From assembly GCA_020064725.1 (NCBI GenBank), contig JAGTWJ010000001.1:1798001-1862000 (forward strand): a stretch of DNA of 64,000 nt, written 5' to 3'. This document shows, in pieces, positions 11,287 to 22,876 of this stretch. The stretch comes from Drechslerella dactyloides (taxonomy: Eukaryota; Ascomycota; Orbiliomycetes; Orbiliales; Orbiliaceae). The translations under genes were made by a program, and so were the position numbers. The notes under the pieces were generated by a model. It made no database searches. It saw only the letters and a program-made list of their open reading frames with translations, and had not been told where the DNA came from. The stretch's first letter is position 1; the number at the start of each line of letters is the position of its first letter.

Positions 11287-12914
11287 ATGGCGACGGTTGT
11301 CGTGAACGGTCCGAACCAGCGCCGGCTGAACGTCAAGGTCACCCCGGGCACCATCCTCAACGACGTCCTCGGACAAGCGTGCGATAGATTCGGCCTCTCT
11401 GTCGACAGCTTCACATTACGGTACTCCCTTCTCAACCTGTCACTCAGTTGGAAAGCAAGCTATCTATCTAACAGTCTGATATATACAGACACGGCAAGAC
11501 AAATGTCGACCTCACCCTCCCATTCCGGCTGTCGCGACTCGGCCCCGGCGCAAAGCTGGACCTCGTCAAGCGCGAGGGCGGCAAGTCCGGCACGGCAATC
11601 ATTACCGTCGCACTGCAGTTCATCGACAACTCCGTTCCCCGTATGATCGAAAAGTTCCCCAGCTCGACGACGCTATGGGAGATCCTGAGGAAGTTCGAGG
11701 AGAATTCTGGCGGCAAGCTGCTGCTCACCGAGCGTGCGGTGCCAGACAATACCAAGCAGGGTGCCGGGCGATTATACTACGAGATGCCCACAATTCAGAT
11801 CATAAGCCGAGAGCTCGCCTCCCTCGAGGATCTGAAAAAGACGCTCTCCGCTCTCGGATTCACGTCTGGCACAGCTTTGCTCAAGATCAAATTCACACCA
11901 ACAACGATACCTCTCGAGGACGCAGTCCTCGCCTTTGCAGACCTCTCCTCGAGTTCTAAACCGGACTCCACAGCTGAAGCCTCGACGTCTTCCTCAGCAG
12001 CAGCGCCCACCGACGAAGCCTCCACATCAGAACCAATCTCGGAAACCCTCACACCTGAGACCGCCCCGACCCCTATCGACACGGAAACTTATCCGGTCCC
12101 CACCTTCCCCGACCAGATATCCCCGCCCCCAGAGTCCGCACACCAAACAGTCGAGCCAGTCCACCGTGAAAACACAGATGTCGGTCCGAACAACCGTGCG
12201 ATCTCCGTCTTCAACCCCGGCACGTCCGCGACGCCATCCGCCGCCTCCGTCGCAATCGACGAGGAAGTCTACGAAGTATCCATCAACCAGGCGCGGCAAT
12301 ACCAAGCGCAACTCAAGGCCGCCACGATCAACAAACGCCTTCTCACAGAAGCGCAGAAGCAGAAGCTTGCGGATGAAGAGAAGGCCCGGCGTCTGGCGGT
12401 GGATAAGGTTGACGTCCGCATCAGATTCCCCGAGGGCAGCGTCGTTCAGAGCGTGTTCACACAAGGCGACACGGCAGAAGATCTATACGCGTTTGTAAAG
12501 GGCGTAATGCGCCACCCTGACAAAGAATTCCATCTGGGTATATCAACTCCCAATCCATATATCGATAACTCCGCCATGCTAATCCGGTGAACAGCTCTCC
12601 CAGGGCCGAAGCAGGAGGCAATCCCCTCTGATACAAAGACGATAATCGTAGATCTAGGTATCACGCACGCGACACTGCTGAATTTCTACTGGAAAGAGAC
12701 AGTCGGCACCGGGATCAAGAAACAGGATCCCCTCAACGCCGAATACCGAGAGAAGGCGCGACAGATGGAAGTACCAAAGGAACCGGACGCGATGCTGGTG
12801 GACGAGGAAGTCCCCGCGAACCAGGCGAAGAAAGCCGGCAGCAGCAGCGGGGGCGGTGGAGGGTCGAGCGGCGGGAGTAAAGTTCCGAAATGGCTCAAGT
12901 TTGGCAAGAAGTGA
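11287..12914 (+). CDS. UBX4: UBX domain protein with N-terminal TUG ubiquitin-like domain (Ubx4/ASPL type)
   Basis: Adaptor of the AAA-ATPase Cdc48/p97, acting in ubiquitin-dependent extraction and assembly. Exon 1 encodes the TUG-type ubiquitin-like start MATVVVNGPNQRRLNVKV. After an intron near 11421-11490 the second ubiquitin-like region continues (TNVDLTLPFRLSRLGPGAKL), followed by a Ser/Thr/Pro-rich linker (about residues 195-290), a charged helix rich in Arg/Lys/Glu, and the UBX fold VRIRFPEGSVVQSVF...FHL, which crosses an intron at about 12536-12591 into ALPGPKQEAIPSDTKTIIVD and HATLLNFYWK. The C-terminus is Gly/Ser-rich, ending KVPKWLKFGKK. It is about 500 residues, near the length of yeast Ubx4 and the human ASPL family. 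The order TUG-UBL, linker, UBX identifies the subfamily. Confidence 0.88.
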
Positions 12915-13715
12915 CCGTTAGCAATAGATGGGATTGGGTTTTGTAGAAGGGCTCGAGATGCATGCTTTGCGTCCGGTTTGGTTTCTGCTCAGCGGCGTTT
13001 AGTTGGCATTCATGTACTTTTACCGCGATACATGCACGTTTGACATCCAGCGTATGCATCCTCACCACCCATCATGAATAGTGCATCTAGGTAGATACCT
13101 CGAAGTTTTCATTATATACTATTTCAGGACATAGATACTGATATCGCCAGCCGCAATTTCGTATATCCGATACGACGACGGACTAGGATAGTAGCTATAG
13201 TTAACCTTTAGCTTGTGACAAGCCCGTTCATTCCTCCATTTGAGATTTTGCATTCTAAAGACCGCCGCGCCAGTCATTCATATTCAATATGACTGTGCAC
13301 TGCGCACTGCCGGGCTGTTAGTCCGTGCATAGGTACGCGCACGACGTGACGTACGCAGCTTGGCCCCTGCCGACAGCTAGTAGTTAGGCCAGATATCCCG
13401 AAGACGGATTCACAAAGTCTACAGGCCGAATATATAAGACAGCGGACGCGACAATATAAATTCAAGCCGGATAGCTTTACTATTCCATCGTCTGTCAGCA
13501 ACCCACGTCAAAGTCGGAGAATTTAGATTCAATCACCTGCAGCTAGTACGTCGCCTGCATAAAGTTGGTTGAACCAACCTACCACAGCCGAACGTCCGCA
13601 TCAACACACCGACGTCCAACCAACGTATGACCAACCAATTGCAACCTGCATCCCATCAGCGACGAGCTAAGCTAAACGATAAGATCAGACTACTTGCAAC
13701 GGATATGCAGCTACG
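12915..13715. other. Intergenic
   Basis: No coding or RNA feature was recognised. It covers the UBX4 3' end and the promoter of the small membrane-protein gene starting at 13716. Short direct repeats of the type ACCAACCAA occur around 13570-13640. Confidence 0.5.
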
Positions 13716-14451
13716 ATGACGCCGCTAGACAGGTGCGTACCCAATCTACACTTCAAGTGTCTAAACGCCGCTTACCATCGTGATAGAGTTCTGAGTTCAA
13801 AAGTACGTTCAAGTCCGCGTGCGCATACATGCCTGCATCCCAGGCACATACATACATGCATTCATCCGCAGCTTTTGCCTCCAGCCAAAACCACAGGAAG
13901 CCCAGTGTACAACAGACCATTATATCAATATACACCGACATTTTGTTTCGACTATACTATCCGTATAGAGAGACACCGTATTGACCGGTGCGTCTATAGA
14001 ACGCCGTGCTAGCCTTCGGCGGCATCATCGCCCTCGCCACCGCCTTCACGATCTTCGGCAACGACACGCCGCTGTTTCCCCCGCCGGAAGACCCCACAGG
14101 AGGTACGCACAACTCCACACAGCATTCCTTTATCACAATCTCATCTTCATTCCGCTCCTTGATCACTGTCAATATCGGCTAGCGTACTGATGGCGCATGC
14201 ACGCATGCATTTCAGATCCGGCGACATGGTCTATTGACCAGTTAAGGCGGTGGCTCGACCTTGTAAGTGCTCTGTTCATTCAATGATACATCTATATATC
14301 CAGTCGATTATTGTATAGCTCCGGTAACCTGTCGTGATATATATCGATTCTAACTGTCCTGTGCCCATAGAGAAATTTACACCCCTCGCCGACGGCCACG
14401 CGAGAGGAACTCCTGGAGCGCGTGCGGTTGAACATCCGGCGGCCGCAATAG
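13716..14451 (+). CDS. Small (87 aa) single-pass membrane protein with Ish1/HeH-like C-terminal helix pair
   Basis: Five exons join in frame: 13716-13732, 13787-13802 (16 nt), 14000-14102, 14216-14262 and 14371-14451. The protein begins MTPLDRVLSSKNAVLAFGGI, has one transmembrane helix (AVLAFGGIIALATAFTIFG), a proline/acidic stretch (PLFPPPEDPTGDP), then WSIDQLRRWLDLRNLHPS and ATREELLERVRLNIRRP. The last part has the W-s-x-x-x-L-x-x-W-L ... R-e-e-L-l-x-x-V pattern of Ish1/SAP/HeH helix-extension-helix motifs. Short fungal proteins of this form exist in many genomes, sometimes mis-labelled as STE24 endopeptidase; no protease motif (HExxH) is present. Branch points CTAAAC (13761) and CTAAC (14350) support the introns. 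If the 16-nt exon is not used, a donor at 13737 gives the alternative start MTPLDRC. Function is unknown; location in the nuclear envelope/ER or mitochondrial membrane is only a guess. Confidence 0.72.
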
Positions 14452-14739
14452 GTGGACGGACGCATAGATAGATCCTCATCATTTACGTTATTACCTTATC
14501 ATGTCATGAAGACACCAAAATACGAGTTCTTACTTTGTGACTACGCGCGTCCATTCACGTAGATTCCCAGCTATTTGATTAACAGCAATACTGCGAATGC
14601 ATCAACACCATCCCAGCGACCTCCCATATTTACACTGGTTGTGCACGCCAGCTGCCCACCCGCCAGCCACACCTAATATATAACATCGAGAAAAAGAAAA
14701 CGAAAAAAAGCAAAACTTGAAAAACCACCGCCCGCTCGC

Positions 14740-14754
14740 ATATATATATATATA
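14740..14754. repeat. (AT)n microsatellite
   Basis: A 15-nt alternating A/T tract lies between convergent genes. Confidence 0.85.
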
Positions 14755-14964
14755 CTGCACCGCCTTCGAAAACGACGGAGGAGAAAAAAAAAGCCAATCA
14801 AGCGAGTGGAGTGGCCGAGCGGACGAACATGCGTTCCCGGAGTGGTGAACGGAATATATACACACCACCGGGACCCGCAAACCTCCAGTATTTATATCAC
14901 GCAGCGAGCAAAAACCGCCCCTCTAGCCTCACCTTCCCTTCCGTCTATGGGGTATATCCACCAC

Positions 14965-14994
14965 TGGAACCGGAACTGGAACTAGAACTGGAAC
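14965..14994. repeat. Degenerate GGAACT hexamer array
   Basis: Five adjoining units of the form GGAACY/AGAACT run just after the stop of the PAQR gene, on its 3' side. Confidence 0.8.
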
Positions 14995-15007
14995 GAGCGA
15001 ACGTCCG

Positions 15008-16899
15008 TCAAGCCACCGGCATCGCAAGCAATTCCGCCCTCTCAAACGCATCCAAAAACATCTGCTGCAACGCCATCCAATGGAACCAAACGCCGCCAAC
15101 GACCGCCAAATGCCAGAGATTGTGACTGCCACCAATCAAGTCGAACATGCCCGGCCACCAACGCTCCGGAATGCGGTACGCGTAGACCGTAGCGCCCATG
15201 AGATAGACGGCCAAACTCCTGAGCAGCGGCAAGTAGAACCCGATGCACCAGGCCGCCCCGCGCGTGTACAGCAGCTGCGCCAGCGGGAGGAAGCCCGAGG
15301 CCCCGAGGCAGACGTAGAACATGACGCGGAACCCACGGTAGTCGGTCCGGTTGAAGATTGGTCGCCAGGGGAAGATGACGCCGACGGTGCCCAGGATGAC
15401 AGTGAAGGACATGTACAGCGTGCGGGAGCGCGGCTCGTTGTAGAACGCCGCATACTATGGTTCACAGAAATCGTTAGCCAACATACAATCTCGGATAGGA
15501 AACTCCAGCCCTGCGGCACAGGTTTATGCGAGAGGGGGTGCGGCATACCTCGACGGTGAGGATGCTCGCCGCAACGAGCAGGCTAATTCCGGTGTAATCG
15601 ACGCATGCGAACCGCTCCATGGTACTCAACTCCGCAATGCTGCTCATCGTATGCCAGATCGTGCTGCATGCCAGAGCCTTGGCCGCCGCGACGAAGAAGA
15701 GCGCGTTGATGTACCGGTCTGCGGTCGTGTGCTGGGCGAAGAGCGTCGACGACGGATACAGGTAGAAGGCGAGGGTGAGAACACCGACAAAGCCAAGGAG
15801 GTGCGTCCAGATGTTGCAGGTCTCGTTGTGGATGTGGGTGAAGGCGGAGAGGACGCAGTCGAGCTTCTTTTCGGAGAAACGATAGCCGGAGAGGATGTAC
15901 GAGTTGACTTTCCATGGCGTCGGGAGGTCTGCCCGTATTCACATATACATATACATATGTCAGCCGTGATGCGTGATACTAAAAGGTGAGAAAGGTGGGT
16001 TTATAGGTGAGACCGACCAGCGTAGTAGAGGAGCTTGCCCTCTCGAGCTTTGGTGATCGCGCGCTCGATGCTCTCTGCAAGTTCGCTCGCGCCTCCGACC
16101 GCCTGCTCGATCTTCAACTTGGCCCGCATCAGCTTGCGATCCATGCTGGCCTGGGCGCGGGCGTCGAATTCGACGACCATCTCGCTAAGAAAGGCAAGCG
16201 CAGCCTTCGCTCTGGTCGTAACATCGGACTCCAGCGCGCCCGTGGCGATGAGCGCGTCATTGTAGCGGGATTCGAGGATGTCGACGATCAGGCGGGCCTT
16301 GCGGCGGCCGCGGGCGACCATCTCGTCGGAGACACGCGAGCATTCGGAGCGGATGGTGGAGAGTGTGGTGTACGTTATCTCGAGCTGGTGGTCGAGCGTT
16401 TCGGTGCCGAAGGTGCGATACTCGTCGAGGTGCTTTTCGAAGCGGTCGAGGCGTTCTTCGAGGTCCGCGAGGAAGTCGTCGAGCTGTGTTTATCGCGCGG
16501 GGACGTCATTAGCATTGAATTCGCCACGCGGGTGCCACGAGGGGGGAGATAAGATATGTAGAACTAGCTCACCATTTCCAGGAACTGGTCCTCGTCCTCC
16601 GGGAGCGAGTAGTGCCGCAGCCCCGCGCCGAACGAGAGGCTGCGGATGCGATTGACGGCGGTCTGCGGCCAGGACTCGGCCTCGAGGGCGGAGCTTGTTG
16701 CCGAGGAGGACATGGCGGAGATTGAAGTCGGCCGGGCAGCAGGCGATGTGACGTTTGGAGCAGAAGAGGAGGTTGAAGCTGAACGGAGACCTGGCCGTGA
16801 AACGGAGTTCAAAGTTGTCGGGAGCGCCGCCAAGCTGCCGCTGGTGCTGCGGTGACGGCGAGGTGTTGACATTGCGGCACTTCCAGCTCGATTCTGCAA
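15008..16899 (-). CDS. PAQR / adiponectin-receptor-like seven-TM protein with long cytosolic N-terminus (Izh family)
   Basis: Membrane protein of the PAQR (AdipoR/hemolysin III/IZH) family, linked in yeast to zinc and sterol/ceramide homeostasis. Four exons: about 16899-16573, 16485-16020, 15931-15548 and 15457-15008, about 540 residues. The N-terminal half is soluble: a Ser/Thr-rich stretch, then helices (DDFLADLEERLDRFEKHLDE, and later Ala/Arg-rich helices). The PAQR part begins TPWKVNSYILSGYRFSEKK and has the family motif FTHIHNETCNIWTHLLG, then TIWHTMSSIAELSTMERFAC with VDYTGI, and near the end SHNLWHLAVV. The histidines of WHTMS and SHNLWH match the intramembrane zinc-binding set. The domain plan resembles yeast Izh3, which also has a long N-terminal extension. 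An alternative start is Met at 16872 (MSTPRRHRS). There is no signal peptide. Confidence 0.88.
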
Positions 16900-17798
16900 A
16901 CTCTAATCTCAATCACCATCAACAACAGAGGCCACGGCGATGGAGGAAGTCTGCAGTCTGAAGTCTGAAGTCGACGATGCTTTCAAGGAAGTCAAGGAAG
17001 AGCCAAATAAAGCCGACCGGAGCATTGGCCGAGGATGACCGCTGCGAGACCAAGGATGACGGGAGAGTGAGAGCGAGCGCGAGCGGCTGCCTGTTGCAGC
17101 AGGCCGTCTGACATGTCCTTATAGCCCGCCCGCCCAGCAGACGCCTTTGGTCGTTTCAGCCGGCGGCCAGCGGACCGGCGATGACAAAGCCAGCCGGCGC
17201 TTCAATCTTATCCTGTGGGTCGTGATCAGGGGCCATCGTGAAGGAACTCCCACGAGGCGTAAATAACAAATCGCACTCGCCTGCAAATATCTCGGGATTA
17301 CGATGTTCTCTAAAATGAACGAACGGATGGATCGAAGGGGGCCAGGCGAATAAAGTAGGCTCGCTCGCCCATGTGAAAGAATCGACTACGCTAAGGAGGG
17401 CGAGATCGCAGCGCCAGGCCAGCCAGTCAGACGGCGTCTCCGTCGACATGTGCTTCGCGACCGCCCCTGCAGGGATGCCCTAATACCACCGAGCCGTGGG
17501 CACGGATCCACCATACATTCCACGAGCTAAAAGACCCCGCATGAACCCGTGTAATAATAACGTAGTGTACCGCGCAAACGTAAATAAAACCAGTGAGGAA
17601 AACTTGTAGACTTGCGTACATTTTTCGCGCGAAGCGGTAGACACGATCGAGTCCCTATCACAAGACAAAGATACCAAAACGAAAAGAAACATACGAGAAA
17701 TTCTTCACAGATAAAGGAAAGGAAAGGAAAGATGCAATGCGTCCGCTCGCTCGCTCGCTCGCTCCCGGCCAATACACCACCCCGCGCCGACGAGCGCT
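16900..17798. other. Intergenic between PAQR gene and RGD2
   Basis: Upstream region of the PAQR gene and 3' region of RGD2, about 900 bp. It holds GGAAA and CTCG simple repeats near 17715-17764 and a short TCTGAAG direct repeat near 16966-16980. No gene was recognised. Confidence 0.5.
17744..17764. repeat. (CTCG)n microsatellite, with GGAAA repeats beside it
   Basis: Five CTCG units directly follow three GGAAA units (17715-17730), just downstream of the RGD2 stop. Confidence 0.85.
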
Positions 17799-20700
17799 CT
17801 AATCGTCCACAGGCCGGTCGCTCAAGCTGACCCCCTCGTTTCGAGCCACCACCCGCCGCGGCTGGTATCCCCGCGGTGCCGACGACCGCTTGAATCCCGG
17901 GCTCGCCTCCTCAGCCTTCGGTGGCGGCTGGTGCGGCAACCTGCTTTCCTGCGGCGATCCATCATCCTCCGGGCTCGCCTCAAAGTGCTCCTGCGTCTGC
18001 GCGAAATTGCCCGTCGTCTCCTGCGCCGCGAACGCCGCCTGCTGCGGATCGATGTCACCGAGCCCCGGCACCTCCAGCGACTGGCGGTACCGCGATGCGC
18101 CCGTGCTGTTCGTCGGCGACTGCGTCGGGTTGATCGGTATCCGTGGGAACTCACCGCCCTTCGACGAGTCCCGTCGGTTGCGCGAGACGGACGCCGGCGA
18201 GCCAGGACGGCTGCGCGCCGCGATGACCGCTCGCGCGCGAGCCTGCTCGTTCGCCTTGCGGCTCGACTCGTCCGTCGACGACGGCGCACGGTTGCGGCCG
18301 GCGTTCAGCGACCGCTCGCGCTTGAGCTCGCCAAAGATCAACTCCTTGTGCGAAAGCAGGTCGCGGAACAGCCGCTGCGCGTGCTTGTCGTGCTGAGTCA
18401 CTATGCTCTCCACGCGGGGACGCAGGATGCACGGCGCAAACGTCGCGCTGAGGTCAATGTAGTACTGCTCATCCGCCGACGTGAGTTCGATCAAGCGAGT
18501 GAAGTGCGAGACCATCGCGTCCAGCGTAGCAATATTGGCGAGGAGCAGACCCCCCAATGTGTTCTGGATCACAGACAAGCGGGTTTGGTCGTCGCCTTCG
18601 CCGCCGTGCGTGTGGTAGATAGTCTTGATCACGTCGTAAACCCGCGAAGAGACCAGCGAGTCTGAAAGATTTGCGCCAGACGTCAGCACATCGTTGCATT
18701 TTTACAAATCTTACTTGGCGGGGGGTTGCTTACCTGGCAGCTCGAGAAGGTACAGCTTGAGAGTGCTTGCGATAATTGGCATGTCGTACTTCTCCAGGAT
18801 ATCCCTAGGGATAGTTTTTCCATTGTTGATCGTGTTTCGAAGGTGGTGGGTGGCCTTCAGCGGGACGTCCACCGTCCAAATCGCCCGTCTCGCTTCATCC
18901 GTCTCCAGATCCGGATAATCTAAACGCCGTCAGCGCCCCCAAAACACCAATAATAAAAGAGAGAAGGAACGTACGGTTATCGAGATACTGCAGAATCGAG
19001 GTGACAATCAGAGGCACTCTCTTACGGTCGCCTCTGGCCCTCAACTCCAGATCAACACCAAAGGTTTGGTCTAATAACACCAGTCAGCGCGCATGCTCTT
19101 TCAGAAACCGCAAGGCAAAAAGATTGTGGAACCCACCGCCGGCAGAGTTATAGTAGCTCTCATACGTAGTAACCTTGGGCAAAAATGATCCGCTCCTGTA
19201 AGTGTCAATCATGAACCGTAGGTCGCCCGGCGGCTGCACCGTCTCTTGGAACAACATCATCGTATCCACAGTCGACTGAAGCGTCGGAATGACATTCGAG
19301 ATCGCCCCGGAGAAGTCGAGAATGACCGCCTTGATAGCCTTCAACCGATCCAACTCGCACCTCTCCATAAACTTGAGATGGTCCATCATCGACTCTTCGA
19401 GGTTGCACCGGATCAAGTCCAGCTTCGTCACACCGGCCTTGTACTTCTCGTCCGCTTCCATGGCCTCTCGCTTCAGCCTGTCGTATGGCGACTCGCCGGG
19501 GCGCGGCTGGCTGAGGTATCGGTTGAACATGTCGCTCAGCGCATTCCCGGGGCTCTCGGGGCTGAGATCATCGACCTCCTCGACGGGGGACAGCATGTTC
19601 GCCAACGTGGTCCTCCGCTGGAGCGCCTGCATCTTGCCCGCCATCTCGAACGCCTTTGGCTTCCACTGGTAGCTCATCTTGGACGAATTGGCGAAAGTGT
19701 TGCCCATGTTGCCGACCAGTCGCAAGAATCCATGGCCGATCAGGTCCTGACCGATTCTCTCGGCCGCGCTGACCGTAGTCGCGCCGAGGTGCTTCTGAAT
19801 GTGCTGAACGATCACGTCGCCCGGGGTGCAGTTCTGATACGTCCCCAGGAGCGTCACCTTGACCTCGTTCATCGGCAGCGTGTCCAGCGCGCCTGTGAGG
19901 ATCTTCTTGAGCTGCGACGGCGGGTAGAACATGTCCCCGATCTCGTAGGCGTCCTCATCATCCTCCGGCTCTGCAACCTTGATCTGCGGTGCGCCGGGCG
20001 CGCCGGGCGTCCCTGGCTCCTTCTCGCCATTCGCAACAATCTTCTTCTCGGGGCTCTGGAAGCCAAAATCTTTCTCCTGGTCGTAGTCCTCCAGCAGCCG
20101 GCACTTGTTGAAAAAGTTGTTTCGCAGCTTCTTGACGGTTTCGGTCTGTTTGTCGTGGTTCCGTATCTTGTTCTGGAGATCGTCGTGCGAGAGCTCCACG
20201 CGCTGCTCATGCGCCTCGGACCATCTCGAAAAGGGCTCGATCACTAGCTTTCGAATGTTCTCCGCGACCTTCCTATGGCTGTCACCCGCCTAGCGTCTCG
20301 TCAACAATCGCATCGTGCAGCGGCACGTGGGTTCGGGTCCGTCGGTCAGCTCGTCGGTCTCTTTTCGCAAAAGGGGTTACGTGTGCAATGGGCGGGATGT
20401 GAGCCCTAGCCGGCTGCAAGCTACAGCCTCGAATGCAAGCTGCATCTAGCTCGAAAGAAACAACATTGGTGGACGCTCGTAACATACCGAGTCCATTTCC
20501 TTCTTCATCCCCTCGTATGCCTAAAAATAGAATATCACCAAAAGTCAGCCCTTGGTGTCCCCACCACACACCGCCGACGCACACGCAAAAAGGTTCTTCG
20601 ACTTCAGCCTCAACTAGCACCGATTTGAAATTCCCTCCCCGGTCCTGCAGAGCATGCGGCACGGCAAAACGAGGCCAAGCCGTCGAGAGAGGGAAAAGTT

Positions 20701-21105
20701 GCTCGGACGGTCAGATGGACGGACGAACGAACCTTCCGGGTGCTGGCTCCTTCATCTCTAGCAAAACCGTCTGGCTTCTCCGCTGCGGGTGATATCGCCT
20801 TGAGTTTGTCGCCGTAGGCATCTTCGGCTTCGGAGCGTAGTCGGGCGATGGTCAGGATCTGCTGGTTTTCGACGATACCCTGCTGGAGCTTCGCAAAGAG
20901 CTTTCCGAGGCCTAGAGACGGTTAATTTGCCGCGGACGGGGGTTGCAGGCGTGCTGGTCAGCGAGCGATTCGAAGGATCCTTTGGATTCAAAACGGTACG
21001 GCCAGAGAATTGACGCCATATGTCGGATGGGGAGAAACAGGGCCTGCAAAGCGTACCTCCAGCGTAGTCTGGCGACCAGAACGAGTCGGCGAAACCTGTC
21101 GGCAT
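17799..21105 (-). CDS. RGD2: F-BAR / DEP / RhoGAP-like protein (Rgd2)
   Basis: Membrane-bending Rho GTPase regulator. The first exon (MPTGFADSFWSPDYAG) leads into the FCH/F-BAR domain (GLGKLFAKLQQGIVENQQIL, RLRSEAEDAYGDKL), which continues after further introns (VAENIRKLVIEPFSRWSEAH). A DEP domain is inserted (about 19960-19650): VKVTLLGTYQNCTPGDVIV ... ERIGQDLIGHGFLRLVG. The second F-BAR half follows (KLDLIRCNLEESMMDHLKF, MERCELDRLKAIKAVI). The RhoGAP region begins TFGVDLELRARGDRKRVPLI, runs over a short exon (18918-18738) and ends in the last exon with PDSLVSSRVYDVIKTIYHTH and QNTLGGLLLANIATLDAM. This domain order is specific to yeast Rgd2, a GAP for Cdc42 and Rho5. The Ser/Arg/Pro-rich tail (from about 18330) looks disordered. 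The usual GAP arginine-finger signature is not visible (see findings). About 880 residues. Confidence 0.88.
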
Positions 21106-22876
21106 GGTGGGTGCGGTATCGGAGGGTGGTGGGTTGGTTTAGCGATGGTGGTGATGGTGGTGGTGGTGGTAATACGATGGTGATGGCGGTCGATGCTCTT
21201 GTGTCATGCGACGGTCAGCGGAGGGATTCGATGCTGGATGCGGTACAAGGAGCGTCTATAGCGTCTTCTGGCAAGTGAATTCGTGAGCTGTCGGACGATG
21301 GGAGGAGGATGGAGGACGTTGTCAGAATAAGCATTTAGGAGGACGGTAATGCAATGCCAGCTCCTTTGGCGGGCGGACAGGCACAGAAGAAGTATCCGCC
21401 TTGTCTGTCTGTAACTATGCGACAGGCATGCAGGGCGGTCGACCGACATTAACCACTCGACGCTCGTGCTAATTGGCCATACTACGTACTCCTAGCACGT
21501 CACCAACAAAGCTCCCACCGGCATCTTGCGAGACGCACCCGCCGCACAGAATCTCCATCTCCAGCAAATTTTACCCAGATGCAACGCTGGCAACTTGCAA
21601 ATTCTCATGCGCCTGCTAAGCTTTTTCGAGACAGCATGAACTGGTATGTGCATCGTGGCGAACAGGCTGATTACTTGTATGTGCTCGCAACCGCACACAC
21701 TGTACAGGGTAGCGACGGATATGTCGAAAATCTGACATGCCCAGCCACGGCTGAGGATACGAACCGCATAGGAAAGCTCGGCCGGCATGCGCCGCATGCA
21801 CGGCAATTCGAAAAATCAGGGGTCTACATGTATTTCGGTACAGGACTACACCGGTCTCGGGTTCTGTTGGCGTCGGCCTGGCGAATGGCAACCGTCTCTT
21901 GCCTGGATTCCTGGTCGAGCTGGCTGTCCTGAACGGGCAACTTCAGAATACCAAACACGCGGCAGCTGCCAGTAGATGGAGGAGTTTCCAACAGGCGAGA
22001 AATATACCCCAACGCGCTGTGTCCCGTGGTTGTGCAGATGGGAAGAAAGCTCTAGACGTCAGCGGAGCCCGCCGACTCTGGAGGTCGGCCATTGCAGTAT
22101 GCACGATGATCAGCGAACTTGTAATCGTATTATGCGTATTCTACGGTATCTATTCACCAGACCGGTGCGTCAAGGCAAGTAGGAACCGGTATCCTGAGGT
22201 ATTGATCCCTCCCAATCACCAAACCTAGGCCAAACGCTTAGGGTTTCAATCGAGCCGGTCCGTGCTGGAAACCAGATCTGGCAATCGCTGCAGGTTGTGC
22301 ATACGTACCCTCTGGCCTGGTGTAAATCCGGTCATTCACTCGTCGCTCGAAATTATACCCATCAAGTTATTTGATATATAGGAGTGCACGTAGTATGCTC
22401 TAGACCATGCATCTCTAACTTCGTCTAGCTAGCTTAACCTTACAATTAGGTATAAATTAGAGCAAGCGTTTTCACATGGAACATGTATTGCAATATTGTA
22501 AGACTGTTATATATTAAAATTCGTTGAAGTCGCGGAACGAGTCTATTGAATCTTGTCTACCTTTCTACCTTTATAATACATATTCGTTGAATCAAAGGGT
22601 ACGCTGACTGAAGAATGACGACACAGGAATGGTTATGTCGTCAGTTTATTCCAGAAGTCAACCTCTCAACACTATCTACATTCAAGAACGACTGAGGTTG
22701 ATTCCATGCGTATTATTAGGCTTGTGCCGCGTAATATATACCAAAAAGAGCCCCAAAGAGTGTGCAATTCCCCAAATTACTCCGGCTGCATACTGTATTT
22801 AAGAGTGCAGCAATCGAAGTTTATCCATGGTCAAGCGTAGACGGTCGAACGAAGCAGCTAGCGCCGGATCAGCCTC
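21106..22876. other. Long intergenic region, partly AT-rich
   Basis: About 1.8 kb with the RGD2 promoter on the left and the 3' side of the SMAP-motif gene on the right. Only short non-conserved frames occur. A (GGT)n tract lies at 21144-21170; 22380-22700 is AT-rich. No transposon or RNA gene was recognised. Confidence 0.5.
21144..21170. repeat. (GGT)n-rich microsatellite
   Basis: Imperfect GGT/GAT trinucleotide repeats sit directly upstream of RGD2. Confidence 0.8.

Larger units (their letters stand above)
14452..15007. other. Intergenic with simple repeats
   Basis: Between convergent genes. It holds an A-rich stretch (14690-14725), an (AT)n tract and a degenerate GGAACT array, each listed separately. 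No gene was recognised. Confidence 0.55.

Noticed and set aside
19246..20247. 333-codon plus-strand frame
   Set aside because: Antisense shadow of the RGD2 F-BAR/DEP exon.
21106..22876. Decayed transposon in the long gap upstream of RGD2
   Set aside because: No terminal repeats, reverse-transcriptase or transposase remnants were visible; only mild AT enrichment.
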